Under the pieces are notes generated by a model. That model did no database searches and was not told the DNA's origin. It saw nothing but the letters and a program-made list of their open reading frames with translations. Shown here piece after piece: positions 17,017 to 25,015 of a stretch of DNA of 64,000 nt. Source of the DNA: Paenibacillus lignilyticus (GTDB lineage Bacteria; Bacillota; Bacilli; Paenibacillales; Paenibacillaceae); contig NZ_JAGKSP010000003.1 in NCBI RefSeq assembly GCF_017942085.1, positions 1 to 64,000 on the forward strand, in the 5' to 3' direction. Position 1 is the first letter of the stretch. The number at the start of each line of letters is the position of its first letter. The position numbers and the translations under genes are program-made.

Positions 17017-17025
17017 CATATCCTA
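17017..17025 (+). promoter_or_regulatory. SigK-like -10 element for glycosyltransferase operon
   Basis: CATATCCTA fits the SigK -10 form CATAnnnTA and lies about 50 bases before the TTG start at 17074. I do not see the AC of the -35 at the ideal distance, so this site is weaker than the divergent one. Confidence 0.35.
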
Positions 17026-17073
17026 CAAAGAAACGCCTATGGAAGACACTGACCTAAGGAGCTGTGGGATATT

Positions 17074-18099
17074 TTGAGAATAGCTCAAATCTCAACCAAT
17101 ACGATTCCTGTCCCTCCGAAGGATTACGGGGGCACGCAGCGCGATGTTCATTATTTGACGGAAGAATTGGTCAGACGGGGGCATGAGGTGTTTCTCTTTG
17201 CTAAAAAAGGATCGACCTCGAATGCAACCCAAACGTTTGAATATGAATCGGACGATCCCAAAGAGCAACTCGACTTCATTATAAAAAACCTTCCATCTGA
17301 TGTGGACATCATTCACGATCACTACGGCATCGTCGCGAAAGCGAATCCTCCGATTCCGACTATCTGCCAATCCCATTCCAAGGGAATTAAGTCAAACGTG
17401 CAGATTCGGGTATACGTAAGTAAATTTATCTTGCGTAAATACGGGAAACGAAAAGGCTACGCGGTCCACAACGGAATCCGTATGGAGGATTACACCTTTA
17501 AATCCACCAAACAGAAATACCTGCTCTTCTTGGGAAGATTGATCAAGGAAAAAGGCGTCCATCTCGCCATCAAGGTGGCTAAGAAAACGGGCAGACGGCT
17601 CATCATCGCTGGTACGCTGAACGACAAAAAATATTACAACACCAAAATAAAACCGCATCTGGGCAAGCAAATCCGCTACGTTGGCCCCGTTGGCGGAGAT
17701 CTCAAGCATGAGCTTCTTGCCAATGCCAGCTGTGTCCTGTTCACTTCGACTTGGGATGAACCATTCGGTCTTGTCCTCATCGAAGCGCTTGCTAGCGGCA
17801 CCCCAGTGCTCGGATTTCGGAAGGGCGGAGTCGCCGAGGTGCTTAGGGGAATGCCACGGCTCTTGTGCAAGACCACATCTGGTATGGCAATGAAAGTCAG
17901 ATACCCCAAAAGGCTGCCCACAGCGCGCAAGTGCAGGCGTTATGCGAGAACTCGCTATTCAGATATCATTATGACGGATTCATTCCTAAAGCTGTATCAG
18001 AAGATCATCAACAAAAAATTGTACAAAATTAAAAAAAATACATTATGGAACCGGCGGAAAGCTAAGCTTCAACCCACATCGAATGGAGGTGGCAACTAA
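17074..18099 (+). CDS. GT4-family glycosyltransferase
   Basis: A 341-residue GT-B fold retaining glycosyltransferase. The N-terminal domain starts M-R-I-A-Q-I-S-T-N-T-I-P-V-P-P with the G-G-T-Q-R glycine loop; the C-terminal domain has the G-R-L-I-K-E-K-G-V-H motif and E-P-F-G-L-V-L-I-E-A-L-A-S-G (the E-x7-E donor-sugar motif). Initiation is probably TTG with AAGGAG upstream. The C-terminal tail is strongly basic (K/R-rich from about residue 275). It is first in a three-gene operon with two GT2 genes; the next gene starts two bases after its stop. A spore-surface polysaccharide role is inferred. Confidence 0.88.
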   Translation: MRIAQISTNTIPVPPKDYGGTQRDVHYLTEELVRRGHEVFLFAKKGSTSNATQTFEYESDDPKEQLDFIIKNLPSDVDIIHDHYGIVAKANPPIPTICQSHSKGIKSNVQIRVYVSKFILRKYGKRKGYAVHNGIRMEDYTFKSTKQKYLLFLGRLIKEKGVHLAIKVAKKTGRRLIIAGTLNDKKYYNTKIKPHLGKQIRYVGPVGGDLKHELLANASCVLFTSTWDEPFGLVLIEALASGTPVLGFRKGGVAEVLRGMPRLLCKTTSGMAMKVRYPKRLPTARKCRRYARTRYSDIIMTDSFLKLYQKIINKKLYKIKKNTLWNRRKAKLQPTSNGGGN

Positions 18100-18100
18100 G

Positions 18101-18790
18101 ATGATTACTGTGATCGCCTGTACGATGAGATCCTCCTGCATTGACAACGTATTCGAGAATTACGCTCGTCAACTTTGGAAGAATAAACAAATGATTATTA
18201 TCTTAAACAACGACAACATGGATATCGAGCTCTATCGACAGCGGGCAAGTCAATTCCCGGAAAATGAAGTCCGAGTATTCCAGCTTTCCCAGAAATACAA
18301 ACTCGGAAAATGTTTGAACTATGCCATTAATCTGGCTGAAAACGGAATCATCGCCAAGTTCGACGACGATGATTATTACGGCCCTAAGTTTCTTAGGGAA
18401 GCCGCCAGAGCAATTAAACGCGGCAAGGCGTCCATCGTCGGCAAACATACCGCCTTCCTCTATTTCAAAGCGAAGCGGGCATTGATGGTGTTCCGCCGTG
18501 GCGGCGAATGGAAATATAGCCGCAGCGTAAAAGGCGGTACGCTGGTTTTCAGGAAAACAGTCTGGAATCGTGTCCCGTTTCCCGAGTTTAAAAAATCCGG
18601 CACCGATTCCGGTTGGATCGGGCGCTGTATTCGTAGAGGCTTTCGCGTATATTCCTTGTCCAAACGGCATTATGTCTGCATCCGAAGAAAAAACCACAAC
18701 AGCCATACGCAGAAGAAATCTACGTACCGCTACATGTCGCAATGCCGGCTTGTTCGCAAAACGAAGTATTATAGAAGATTTGTCAACTAG
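18101..18790 (+). CDS. GT2-family glycosyltransferase, CgeD-like (copy 1)
   Basis: A 229-residue GT-A protein. The start at 18101 has GGAGGTGG eight bases upstream. It has an N-terminal T-V-I-A-C-T-M-R-S fold start, F-E-N-Y-A-R-Q, the nucleotide/metal motif K-F-D-D-D-D-Y-Y, and T-D-S-G-W-I late in the domain. The F-D-D-D-D-Y-Y form and small size resemble the catalytic part of CgeD, a spore crust protein of Bacillus subtilis. It is a tandem paralogue of the next gene (shared F-E-N-Y-A-R-Q, C-L-N-Y-A, K-F-D-D-D-D-Y-Y). The C-terminus is rich in Arg, Lys and Tyr. Confidence 0.82.
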   Translation: MITVIACTMRSSCIDNVFENYARQLWKNKQMIIILNNDNMDIELYRQRASQFPENEVRVFQLSQKYKLGKCLNYAINLAENGIIAKFDDDDYYGPKFLREAARAIKRGKASIVGKHTAFLYFKAKRALMVFRRGGEWKYSRSVKGGTLVFRKTVWNRVPFPEFKKSGTDSGWIGRCIRRGFRVYSLSKRHYVCIRRKNHNSHTQKKSTYRYMSQCRLVRKTKYYRRFVN

Positions 18791-18816
18791 ATGGTCTTTT
18801 TTAAAAGGAGAAAAAG

Positions 18817-19575
18817 ATGACATCCGCGGATATAGATACTGGCGTAACAATCATTACCTCGACGATTCGAAATGAACTCATGCAAAATATGTTCGAAAAT
18901 TACGCCCGTCAGGAATGGAGCGTCAAAGAGCTCATTGTAATCATTAATGACAACGACATCGCCATGGGACCATACAAAGAACTTGCAAAAAAATACGACA
19001 ACGTCCGTGTTTTTCGGGTCGACGAGAGCAGAAATCTTGGGGCATGCCTCAATTATGCGGTAACTCGTGCCCGATATAGCTACATTGCCAAATTCGATGA
19101 CGATGACTACTATTCGCCTCAATATCTCGATGAATCTATGTTATTGTTTCTTAAGAAGAAAGCCGATGTCGTCGGTAAACGTTCCAGTTATTTCTTCTTC
19201 CCGCACCGTTCCCTGTTGCTGCTTCGCAAAACGACAGTCAAGCCATATGGCCGGTGCAGGCGAATAGCAGGTCCCACGATCATGTTCCACAAACGGGTAT
19301 TCAAGAAGGTTACCTTCTCGACTAAGGTGGTTGCCGGGTCCGATGCGCGATTCGTTCAAGCATGCCTGAAACAAGGATTCAAAGTATTCACTGCCTCTTC
19401 CTACAACTTCGCAGCATACCGCCGCGCAAACCGAAAATCTCATACTTGGAAGGTTTCAGAAAAGCAGCTGCTCGCTTCCAAAGGCGCCACGATCATAAGT
19501 ACGAAAGATTTCAAACCTTACGTCGATCGGACGCTCGATCTTCTGCCCTTACCGGACGGAATGGAACCTAAATAA
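18817..19575 (+). CDS. GT2-family glycosyltransferase, CgeD-like (copy 2)
   Basis: A 252-residue paralogue of the preceding gene, with S-T-I-R-N, F-E-N-Y-A-R-Q-E-W, C-L-N-Y-A-V, K-F-D-D-D-D-Y-Y-S-P-Q-Y-L and V-A-G-S-D-A-R-F. AAAAGGAG lies at normal distance before the ATG, 26 bases after the previous stop. It ends the operon before a strong terminator at 19596. Two tandem copies suggest two sequential sugar additions or different acceptors; the donor sugar cannot be read from sequence, though UDP-glucuronate from the neighbouring dehydrogenase is possible. Confidence 0.82.
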   Translation: MTSADIDTGVTIITSTIRNELMQNMFENYARQEWSVKELIVIINDNDIAMGPYKELAKKYDNVRVFRVDESRNLGACLNYAVTRARYSYIAKFDDDDYYSPQYLDESMLLFLKKKADVVGKRSSYFFFPHRSLLLLRKTTVKPYGRCRRIAGPTIMFHKRVFKKVTFSTKVVAGSDARFVQACLKQGFKVFTASSYNFAAYRRANRKSHTWKVSEKQLLASKGATIISTKDFKPYVDRTLDLLPLPDGMEPK

Positions 19576-19595
19576 GCGCAACTCCATGCAGGATC

Positions 19596-19638
19596 AAACA
19601 CCTCAATGTCTTAGCCTAGGGTCATTGAGGTGTTTTTG
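19596..19638. terminator. Terminator after glycosyltransferase operon
   Basis: AAACACCTCAATG pairs with CATTGAGGTGTTT across a 14-base loop, with five T on the plus side. It separates the convergent glycosyltransferase genes. Confidence 0.8.
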
Positions 19639-19680
19639 TTTGAACTGCTCCCTTCATACTACGTCCTTGTCGTCCCATTT

Positions 19681-20772
19681 CTATTTCAATTTACTTTTAT
19701 ACAGCTCCATTAAATTCGAGGCAGTCAGCTTCCAGTTGAACCTGTTCTGAACATCCTTCCTAGCCTGCTTGGCGAGCCGGCCGCGCATTTCCGAATCGCT
19801 CGCGAGTTTGATGATTTGGGCGGCGAACGCCGATGGTTTGTGATAGTCTTGCACGAGCAGCCCGTTCCGGCCATGTTGCACGATTTCCGGTATTCCTCCG
19901 TTATGGGAGGCGATTACCGGCAGGCCACTAGCCATCGCTTCGACGTTGACGAGTCCGAATGCCTCGTGCTTCTGCGAAGGACAAACGAAGCAGTCGCCTG
20001 TTCGGTAGAACGCCGGCATTTGCTTGCGGGAGAGATTTCCCTTGAACTGAACGGGAACGTTCAGGTTGCGTGCGGTTCTCTTCAAGAATGCCTTGTAGGA
20101 GGCTTTCCCTGATCCGCCAGCAACCGTTAATCGTAGCGAAGGAATGGATTTAAGCGCTAGACCGAAAGCCTTCAACAATGTAGGGACCCCCTTCCTCGGA
20201 ATGAGCCTTCCGGCGAAGAGAAGGTGGAACGGTTTGGAGGAAGACGAGCCGATTGGATGGAACTTTTCTGTATCGACGCCAAGATGTACGAAGTTGATTT
20301 TTGCTTTATGTGCGGGAAAGCGCTTGATCAAAGACTGCTGGAGCGATTTGCTGTTGCCGACGATCAGATTCGCGTAATTGAAATCCGCATTCGCTTTCTG
20401 CGTCGTTGTCATGGGGCTGGATGCGAATGTCATGGAATGCATGAAGACGACAATTGGCGTTTTCGGAAACGATTGCCGAACCGCTTTTGCGAAGCCCGGC
20501 CTATTGTCGATCTGAATTAGATCGTAGCGGTTCCCTTTCACTTTCCGAATCGCGTTTGATAAATACGCTTGCTTAGAACCACCGGATACTCTCAAGATCG
20601 TCATGTTGTCGACGATAGATTTACGTGCTAGATTTTTGCGAAATAGACTGACGATCGTGACTTGGTGCTCGCTCGAAATTTGCTTTGTGATCTGATAGAT
20701 GCAATTCTCCACCGACCCTCCGACCGGCGGCGGAACTGGAATTTGTTCAGGTGCGATGATTAGCAGTTTCAT
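19681..20772 (-). CDS. GT4-family glycosyltransferase, CotSA/YtcC-like
   Basis: A 363-residue GT-B glycosyltransferase. The N-terminus (L-L-I-I-A-P-E-Q-I-P-V-P-P-P-V-G-G-S-V-E) resembles spore-coat glycosyltransferases CotSA/YtcC. The donor domain has A-G-R-L-I-P-R-K-G-V and E-A-F-G-L-V-N-V-E-A-M-A-S-G-L-P-V-I, then W at the end of the usual R-F-N-W. Together with ugd, the nucleotidyltransferase and the CgeD-like pair, it forms a spore-surface polysaccharide set, by inference. Convergent to the GT operon; transcribed alone. Confidence 0.87.
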   Translation of the reverse strand: MKLLIIAPEQIPVPPPVGGSVENCIYQITKQISSEHQVTIVSLFRKNLARKSIVDNMTILRVSGGSKQAYLSNAIRKVKGNRYDLIQIDNRPGFAKAVRQSFPKTPIVVFMHSMTFASSPMTTTQKANADFNYANLIVGNSKSLQQSLIKRFPAHKAKINFVHLGVDTEKFHPIGSSSSKPFHLLFAGRLIPRKGVPTLLKAFGLALKSIPSLRLTVAGGSGKASYKAFLKRTARNLNVPVQFKGNLSRKQMPAFYRTGDCFVCPSQKHEAFGLVNVEAMASGLPVIASHNGGIPEIVQHGRNGLLVQDYHKPSAFAAQIIKLASDSEMRGRLAKQARKDVQNRFNWKLTASNLMELYKSKLK

Positions 20773-20916
20773 AACCTTCTCCCCTCGTCTCCTTGAAGTT
20801 GTATTACAAACTATTCGAAGATTCGCATATGTTGATAGGCAAGGGTCATATATTGGAGAATTTTATAAATCTTGCAGACGCTCTCATTATGCTTTAGCAA
20901 TGCGAAAACCCAGTTT

Positions 20917-21004
20917 CAAGTTCTTGTCATTTGATTATGACAAGAACTTGATCCCATAAATAAAAGCCGCGATTTTCGCGGCCTTTAATGATCAGTTCTT
21001 GCTT
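20917..21004. repeat. Dispersed repeat: TTCTTGTC palindrome and CCGCG hairpin
   Basis: CAAGTTCTTGTC (20917-20928) and GACAAGAACTTG (20939-20950) form a perfect 12-bp palindrome, followed by ATCCCATAAATAAAAGCCGCG, CGCGGCCTTTAATG and ATCAGTTCTTGCTT. The order matches the copies at 14373 and 43441. The end of this copy overlaps the last codons of the decayed NmrA gene. Confidence 0.65.
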
Positions 21005-21440
21005 ATTAATATTCGAAGAATGAAGGATGAAAAATCATTTGGCTTTCTACCTAATACCCACGTTAAACATTAGAATTACCATTAGATCCATGTTCATTGT
21101 AATGTTGAAACATCTTTAATATTGTATTTACTTGATGGTCTCCTGATCCACGCTTTTTTAATTGTGCTGCGATCATATCGGACAAAGATAAATTTTCAGG
21201 TCCACAGAGTTCATATGTAGCCCATCTATGTCCTGGACTAGTAAGAATTATTGAAGCTGCCTCGGCTAAGTCTTCTAAGTCAACCATACAGATGCGCGTT
21301 TCTTGAGTCGTAAAATACTTTTGTTGAAAGATACCTTTTTCACTAAGCAACTTCCAAGACTCGAGAATATTCTGCATAAATACCCCTGGCTGAATTATTG
21401 TATATGGAATACCTGAATTCACAAGAAGCTCCTCAACCAT
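20992..21440 (-). pseudogene. NmrA-type NAD(P)-binding protein, truncated and frameshifted
   Basis: A 125-codon frame (21063-21440) begins V-E-E-L-L-V-N-S-G-I-P-Y-T-I-I-Q-P-G and continues through the D-L-E-D-L-A-E-A-A block to G-N-S-N-V before a stop. In another frame the protein goes on T-W-V-L-G-R-K-P-N-D-F-S-S-F-I to a stop at 20992, so one frameshift sits near 21063. The normal N-terminal third with the G-x-x-G-x-x-G dinucleotide motif is missing at the other end. It cannot make a functional reductase. Confidence 0.75.
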
Positions 21441-21758
21441 ATGCTACGTGCGGTCGATAGGATAACACTTCGTTTCCATGACGGGCTTGAACGCGTCGCC
21501 GAATGAGATAGAATCATGGGATTGTGGATAATACCAACCGAAGCGATCACATATATAGAACCAATATTCGATTTATGTGCACATTCCCCATTTCTATCTC
21601 CCCGAAATTTATTAATGCCATCATACTGGATCTCTTTTATTTATTCCAATGCATTTCATGTTATATTCTTATTGATTAGAAGGAATGATTGTGGATGAAA
21701 TTGAAGCTGGAAGGTTTGAACTAACGTTCTCGGACATTTTCAATTTTCATAAAACATC
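21441..21758. other. Intergenic region, unknown open fragment
   Basis: The minus strand at about 21444-21560 has an open frame without a start reading Y-I-C-D-R-F-G-W-Y-Y-P-Q-S-H-D and F-G-D-A-F-K-P-V-M-E-T-K. It looks like a protein fragment but I do not recognise it. The rest is AT-rich and shows nothing further. Confidence 0.35.
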
Positions 21759-22730
21759 TCAATCTGTAAATTTTATACGGGTCAATTTCTCACTGATTTG
21801 CCAAAGTCGCTCCGCATATTCAGGATCAATCGCCCAAGGAAATACACCTGTTAGCTTTTGACTCAGTCCTTGTGGTGCTTCTGCCGTAATGACTTCGGCA
21901 ATATCAACATCTAAGCAGAAAACGCCTCCTTTGCCCTCAAGTTGTGGACTGGTCGCGCACCACACGCTGGTAGCAGCACCCTGCTCCGTTGTCTTTAGTT
22001 CTCCAGTTGCTGCAGCCTTTTCCTCTTCCGACATAAAACGCACTAAATCGGTCATAATTCTTCCTGGATGCACAGAAAACGCGCGGATACCGTGCGATTG
22101 CCCACGCTTGTCCAGTGCAACGGCAAAAAGCGCATTAGCAGATTTGGACTGGCCATAAGCCTTCCATTTATCGTATTCCTTCTGTTCAAAATTTGGATCC
22201 TCAAAATCAACGCCACCAAAACGGATACCTGTTGATGAAACAGAAACTACCCGCGCGTCTTTTGCCTTTTTCAAAGCGGGCCATAACTGTAACGTTAACT
22301 GAAAGTGACCCAAATGATTGGTTGCAAATTGCGACTCGTAACCACGTGCGTCCCGTACTAGGGGAGGAGCCATTATACCGGCATTATTGATCAGGATATC
22401 CAGCGGTCGTCCAGAGTCCAGAAACTTTTGAGCAAATGCCTCGATTGAAGCAGGATCGATCAGATCCAACTCTTCTAACTCTACTCTATGGATACCTGCA
22501 ACCGAAGTGAGTGCTTTCTCTGGTGAACGTGCAGGTACAATGACTGTTGCTCCAGCCTCGGCTAAGGCGCGGGTTGTTTCAAGTCCGACGCCTGAGTACC
22601 CGCCGGTTACGATGGCGATTTTTCCATTCAAGTCACAGCCAATAACTACTTCCCGTGCGGTTGTTTGCGAACCAAAGCCCGAATGGATTGGTTTTTGAGG
22701 TGTTACCAGATAGTTGTTATCTTCTTTCAT
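21759..22730 (-). CDS. SDR-family NAD(P)-dependent oxidoreductase (retinol dehydrogenase-like)
   Basis: A 323-residue SDR of the retinol dehydrogenase/WWOX-like subgroup: T-G-G-Y-S-G-V-G (about 42-49), N-N-A-G-I-M, catalytic Ser in V-S-V-S-S-T-G and Y-G-Q-S-K (Tyr and Lys present, unlike the SDR at 787). The start at 22730 is chosen because GGAGG lies nine bases before it; an ATG six bases earlier is too close to that site and overlaps the merR stop as ATGA. It is second in an operon with the MerR regulator and is its likely target. Confidence 0.88.
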   Translation of the reverse strand: MKEDNNYLVTPQKPIHSGFGSQTTAREVVIGCDLNGKIAIVTGGYSGVGLETTRALAEAGATVIVPARSPEKALTSVAGIHRVELEELDLIDPASIEAFAQKFLDSGRPLDILINNAGIMAPPLVRDARGYESQFATNHLGHFQLTLQLWPALKKAKDARVVSVSSTGIRFGGVDFEDPNFEQKEYDKWKAYGQSKSANALFAVALDKRGQSHGIRAFSVHPGRIMTDLVRFMSEEEKAAATGELKTTEQGAATSVWCATSPQLEGKGGVFCLDVDIAEVITAEAPQGLSQKLTGVFPWAIDPEYAERLWQISEKLTRIKFTD

Positions 22731-22732
22731 GT

Positions 22733-23113
22733 TCATTCTCCTCCTAGTCTTGCTTTCTTCATTAGGTCCTTAAAATGATCTAACTTATAATTCACTACTT
22801 CCAACGTTGCCTTTATTTCCATCATTTTCGATTCTATTTCGTGTTTATGCTTATAAAGTAAGTCATAACAGCTCTCATAATTTTTAGCGGATGCCAAGGA
22901 CATGTAATGTTTAATTTCTATTAGCGGCATGCCGGTTCGTTTGAGATGCGAAATAAAGACCAGACGTTCGAGATGGACCGTGCCATATTCCCTCTGCCCG
23001 TTTTCCTTACGCTTCGTCGGAGGCAGGAGGCCAATCTTTACATAATACCGTATCGTATCGTAACTGAGTCCTGACTTATCCGAAATCTCTGCGATTGAAA
23101 ATGTAGGCTCCAT
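22733..23113 (-). CDS. MerR-family transcriptional regulator
   Basis: A 126-residue MerR protein with the N-terminal helix-turn-helix (F-S-I-A-E-I-S-D-K-S-G-L-S-Y-D-T-I-R-Y-Y) and a long C-terminal dimerisation helix. There is a single Cys in the effector region (E-S-C-Y-D), not a metal-binding set, so an AdhR-like role (aldehyde or carbonyl stress) with the adjacent SDR is a reasonable inference. It is autoregulated by position, with a distorted 19-bp spacer promoter and a dyad just upstream. Confidence 0.92.
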   Translation of the reverse strand: MEPTFSIAEISDKSGLSYDTIRYYVKIGLLPPTKRKENGQREYGTVHLERLVFISHLKRTGMPLIEIKHYMSLASAKNYESCYDLLYKHKHEIESKMMEIKATLEVVNYKLDHFKDLMKKARLGGE

Positions 23114-23165
23114 CTATTGCCTCCTCTCTAACCCAGCTATGCTGTTCGTTTTCAACCGCATCCGT

Positions 23166-23196
23166 ATCTTAAAATATGGAGTTTACTCCATGTCAA
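23166..23196 (-). promoter_or_regulatory. MerR-type promoter with 19-bp spacer and dyad operator
   Basis: On the minus strand TTGACA (23191-23196) and TAAGAT (23166-23171) are separated by 19 bases, and the spacer holds the palindrome TGGAGTAAACTCCA. An over-long spacer with a central dyad is the hallmark of MerR-activated promoters. The promoter drives merR and the SDR. Confidence 0.8.
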
Positions 23197-23362
23197 CAGT
23201 TTTACTCTATTTTTGGATGAGAGTGTTTTTCTCGATGTATGCGAAAGCGGCTATGAGTCAGGACAACACTATGAAATACCTCTTTAACTGCGGGCAAGCT
23301 TATGATCACTGGATAGTTTAACCGACTGAAGTCGAGTTATTCTGCCTTTTACTCCTATCGTA

Positions 23363-23405
23363 CAGGTTCTTGTCCTAATCGGCTAAAGATATATGTTCTT
23401 GTCAC
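23363..23405. repeat. TTCTTGTC repeat copy, partial
   Basis: TACAGGTTCTTGTCCTAATC followed by ATATATGTTCTTGTCACCC repeats the tail motif (ATATG-TTCTTGTC) of the dispersed element without the CCGCG hairpin. The flanks 23197-23362 show no gene I trust. Confidence 0.45.
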
Positions 23406-23447
23406 CCGGCAGCATTCACCGGCAATCCGCCAACCTATCGCGAATGG

Positions 23448-23477
23448 AAACCGCCAAGTTCATTGGCGGTTTTTTTG
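23448..23477 (+). terminator. Terminator with no gene before it
   Basis: AAACCGCCAA and TTGGCGGTTT arms with a T run to 23477 on the plus strand. No plus-strand gene precedes it, so it may insulate the downstream promoter or belong to a lost gene. Confidence 0.65.
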
Positions 23478-23493
23478 CTCCGTAAAAATGCTG

Positions 23494-23551
23494 TTGACGT
23501 ATAAATAACCGGACGGTTATATTATAACCAAAGGTTACTAACCATTGGTTA
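23494..23551 (+). promoter_or_regulatory. Promoter covered by three ATAACC..GGTTAT dyads
   Basis: TTGACG (23494-23499) with a TTATAT -10 about 17 bases on. Three dyads follow one another: ATAACCGGACGGTTAT (23505-23520), ATAACCAAAGGTTAC (23524-23538) and TAACCATTGGTTA (23539-23551). They overlap the spacer, the -10 and the start region, as expected for a TetR-type repressor. No TetR gene is in the vicinity. Confidence 0.7.
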
Positions 23552-23576
23552 TAGAACTAAAAGGAGAGTATAATAC

Positions 23577-24152
23577 ATGTTTGCAGGACATTTCGGTTTG
23601 GCGGCGGGAGTACGGGCGAAGGCGCCGGAAGTTCCGCTGTGGGCATTGTTGGCGGGTTCGCAGCTGCTGGACATCGTATTTATCCCGATGGTGATGCGTG
23701 GTGCGGAATCGATGGACGACAAAACGCACGGCAGCGGTTATGGGGAGCTGATCATTCACGCGGATTACACGCATTCGCTCGTCGCGGCGCTGCTCCTCTC
23801 GGTCCTGGCCGGCTTGCTAGCTTGGCGGCTATGGGGGAAAAGAGCGAGCAGGATCATGGCCAGCGTCGTCTTCAGTCACTGGGTACTCGATCTCGTCGTC
23901 CACCGAGGGGATATGCCGTTATTGCCGGGCAACTGGGGCGATCTTCCGCTGCTCGGGCTGGGCGCATGGAGGTGGCCTTGGTTATCCGCCGCTATGGAGC
24001 TTGTGCTGATCGTGGTCGGTCTACTCCTGTACACCGGCTTTAAGCTGAAGGATACCCAAGGCGCAAAGAGGAAAAAAGGAATCGCCTCCGTCGTCGTGCT
24101 CGGTTTCGTGCTCGTATTTATGCTCGCCTCGGACGTTACGGGGATATTTTAA
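23577..24152 (+). CDS. Multi-pass membrane protein, YdjM/DUF457-like
   Basis: A 191-residue protein with about five hydrophobic segments (residues 20-40, 64-85, 93-110, 135-155, 166-185). Conserved-looking polar motifs H-F-G-L-A-A-G, H-A-D-Y-T-H-S and F-S-H-W-V-L-D-L-V-V-H-R resemble the His/Asp pattern of membrane-bound YdjM-type predicted metal-dependent hydrolases. The activity is unproven in the family. AAAGGAGAG precedes the ATG. Expression is likely controlled by the three upstream dyads. The local DNA is GC-richer than its surroundings by eye. Confidence 0.7.
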   Translation: MFAGHFGLAAGVRAKAPEVPLWALLAGSQLLDIVFIPMVMRGAESMDDKTHGSGYGELIIHADYTHSLVAALLLSVLAGLLAWRLWGKRASRIMASVVFSHWVLDLVVHRGDMPLLPGNWGDLPLLGLGAWRWPWLSAAMELVLIVVGLLLYTGFKLKDTQGAKRKKGIASVVVLGFVLVFMLASDVTGIF

Positions 24153-24250
24153 CGGATCAGCGGATATTGTTTTCGGGAGTACTCGTAGGTACAAGGGGCG
24201 TATCGATGAAAACCCCTAAACCAAACTTCATTTCTTCAGTAAACTTGCTC

Positions 24251-24293
24251 AAAAAAAAAACCCGCTTGTTAGATGATGTCTAACAAGCGGGGT
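24251..24293 (-). terminator. Terminator for peptidase-E-like gene
   Basis: CCCCGCTTGTTAGA and TCTAACAAGCGGG arms with a nine-to-ten T run on the minus strand, 40 bases past the gene's stop. Confidence 0.8.
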
Positions 24294-24296
24294 GCA

Positions 24297-24332
24297 GTTC
24301 AAAAACGCGGATTCTAATGCATATATGTATAT
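24297..24332. repeat. Partial copy of the CCGCG/ATATG repeat
   Basis: TTCAAAAACGCGGATTCTAA followed by TGCATATATGTATATC resembles the right half of the dispersed element (CGCGGxxTTTAATG-ATATATG). It sits between the terminator and the gene end. Confidence 0.35.
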
Positions 24333-25015
24333 CAGGGCAAAAAATGTTTCCAATTCCCTTCGGAAACAACTTCTACTGTTCCGTCGACTACTTTGATGGC
24401 GGTCTGATCATCAATCGCATACGTCGGCCCTTTCATCCCAGCGGCCCATCTCTCTGCAGCAGCCATGGTGTTTCCAGGCAGCATCTCGTGATCCAGATGC
24501 GGAAATATTGCAAAATCAACCAAACTTAGCGTTTCATCACCACCGGTAGGTGGAGTCCAGCCAACGAAGAATTCCCCAATGTTAGGTGCCATCACCATAC
24601 TCCCGGCGCTCATTCCCACATAAACTGCCTGCAGCGACGGCAAGAGGTCTGCCAGTCCGGACTGCCGCATCCAGTGGCATAGGTAGAGGGCGTCCCCGCC
24701 TGCCACCAGCAGGACGTCCGTCTCCCGGACCAGCGGCACCCATCGGTCTTGGTTGATGCTTGGCAGCGCTGTGAGCTCCAGCACGCCGACGGACTTCCAG
24801 CCCAGGTCGACCATGGGATTCTTGACCATGGGATTCTCGGAAATTCCGCTTATGAACTGCCAGGCTTTTACGCCGGGGCCGACCCAGGGGTGTCCGTACA
24901 TCGCGGTGGGGATGCACAGGGCGTTAGAATCGGCGATCGGCTTGCCCAGCATGTCAACTAGCGCGTCGTGTATGCTTTTGTTATTGATGCCTGCAGATGT
25001 AAGCAATAATTTCAT
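24332..25015 (-). CDS. Peptidase E-like protein (type 1 glutamine amidotransferase-like, S51)
   Basis: A 227-residue protein of the S51 dipeptidase E superfamily. The nucleophile elbow G-M-S-A-G-S-M (Ser of S-A-G) and L-L-V-A-G-G-D-A-L-Y are present, and D-F-A-I-F-P-H-L-D-H contains the usual downstream His. A 15-bp-period direct repeat encodes N-P-M-V-K-N-P-M-V around residues 62-70, a recent-looking in-frame duplication. The ATG has AAGGAGTGAGG upstream. Physiological substrate unknown. Confidence 0.85.
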   Translation of the reverse strand: MKLLLTSAGINNKSIHDALVDMLGKPIADSNALCIPTAMYGHPWVGPGVKAWQFISGISENPMVKNPMVDLGWKSVGVLELTALPSINQDRWVPLVRETDVLLVAGGDALYLCHWMRQSGLADLLPSLQAVYVGMSAGSMVMAPNIGEFFVGWTPPTGGDETLSLVDFAIFPHLDHEMLPGNTMAAAERWAAGMKGPTYAIDDQTAIKVVDGTVEVVSEGNWKHFLP

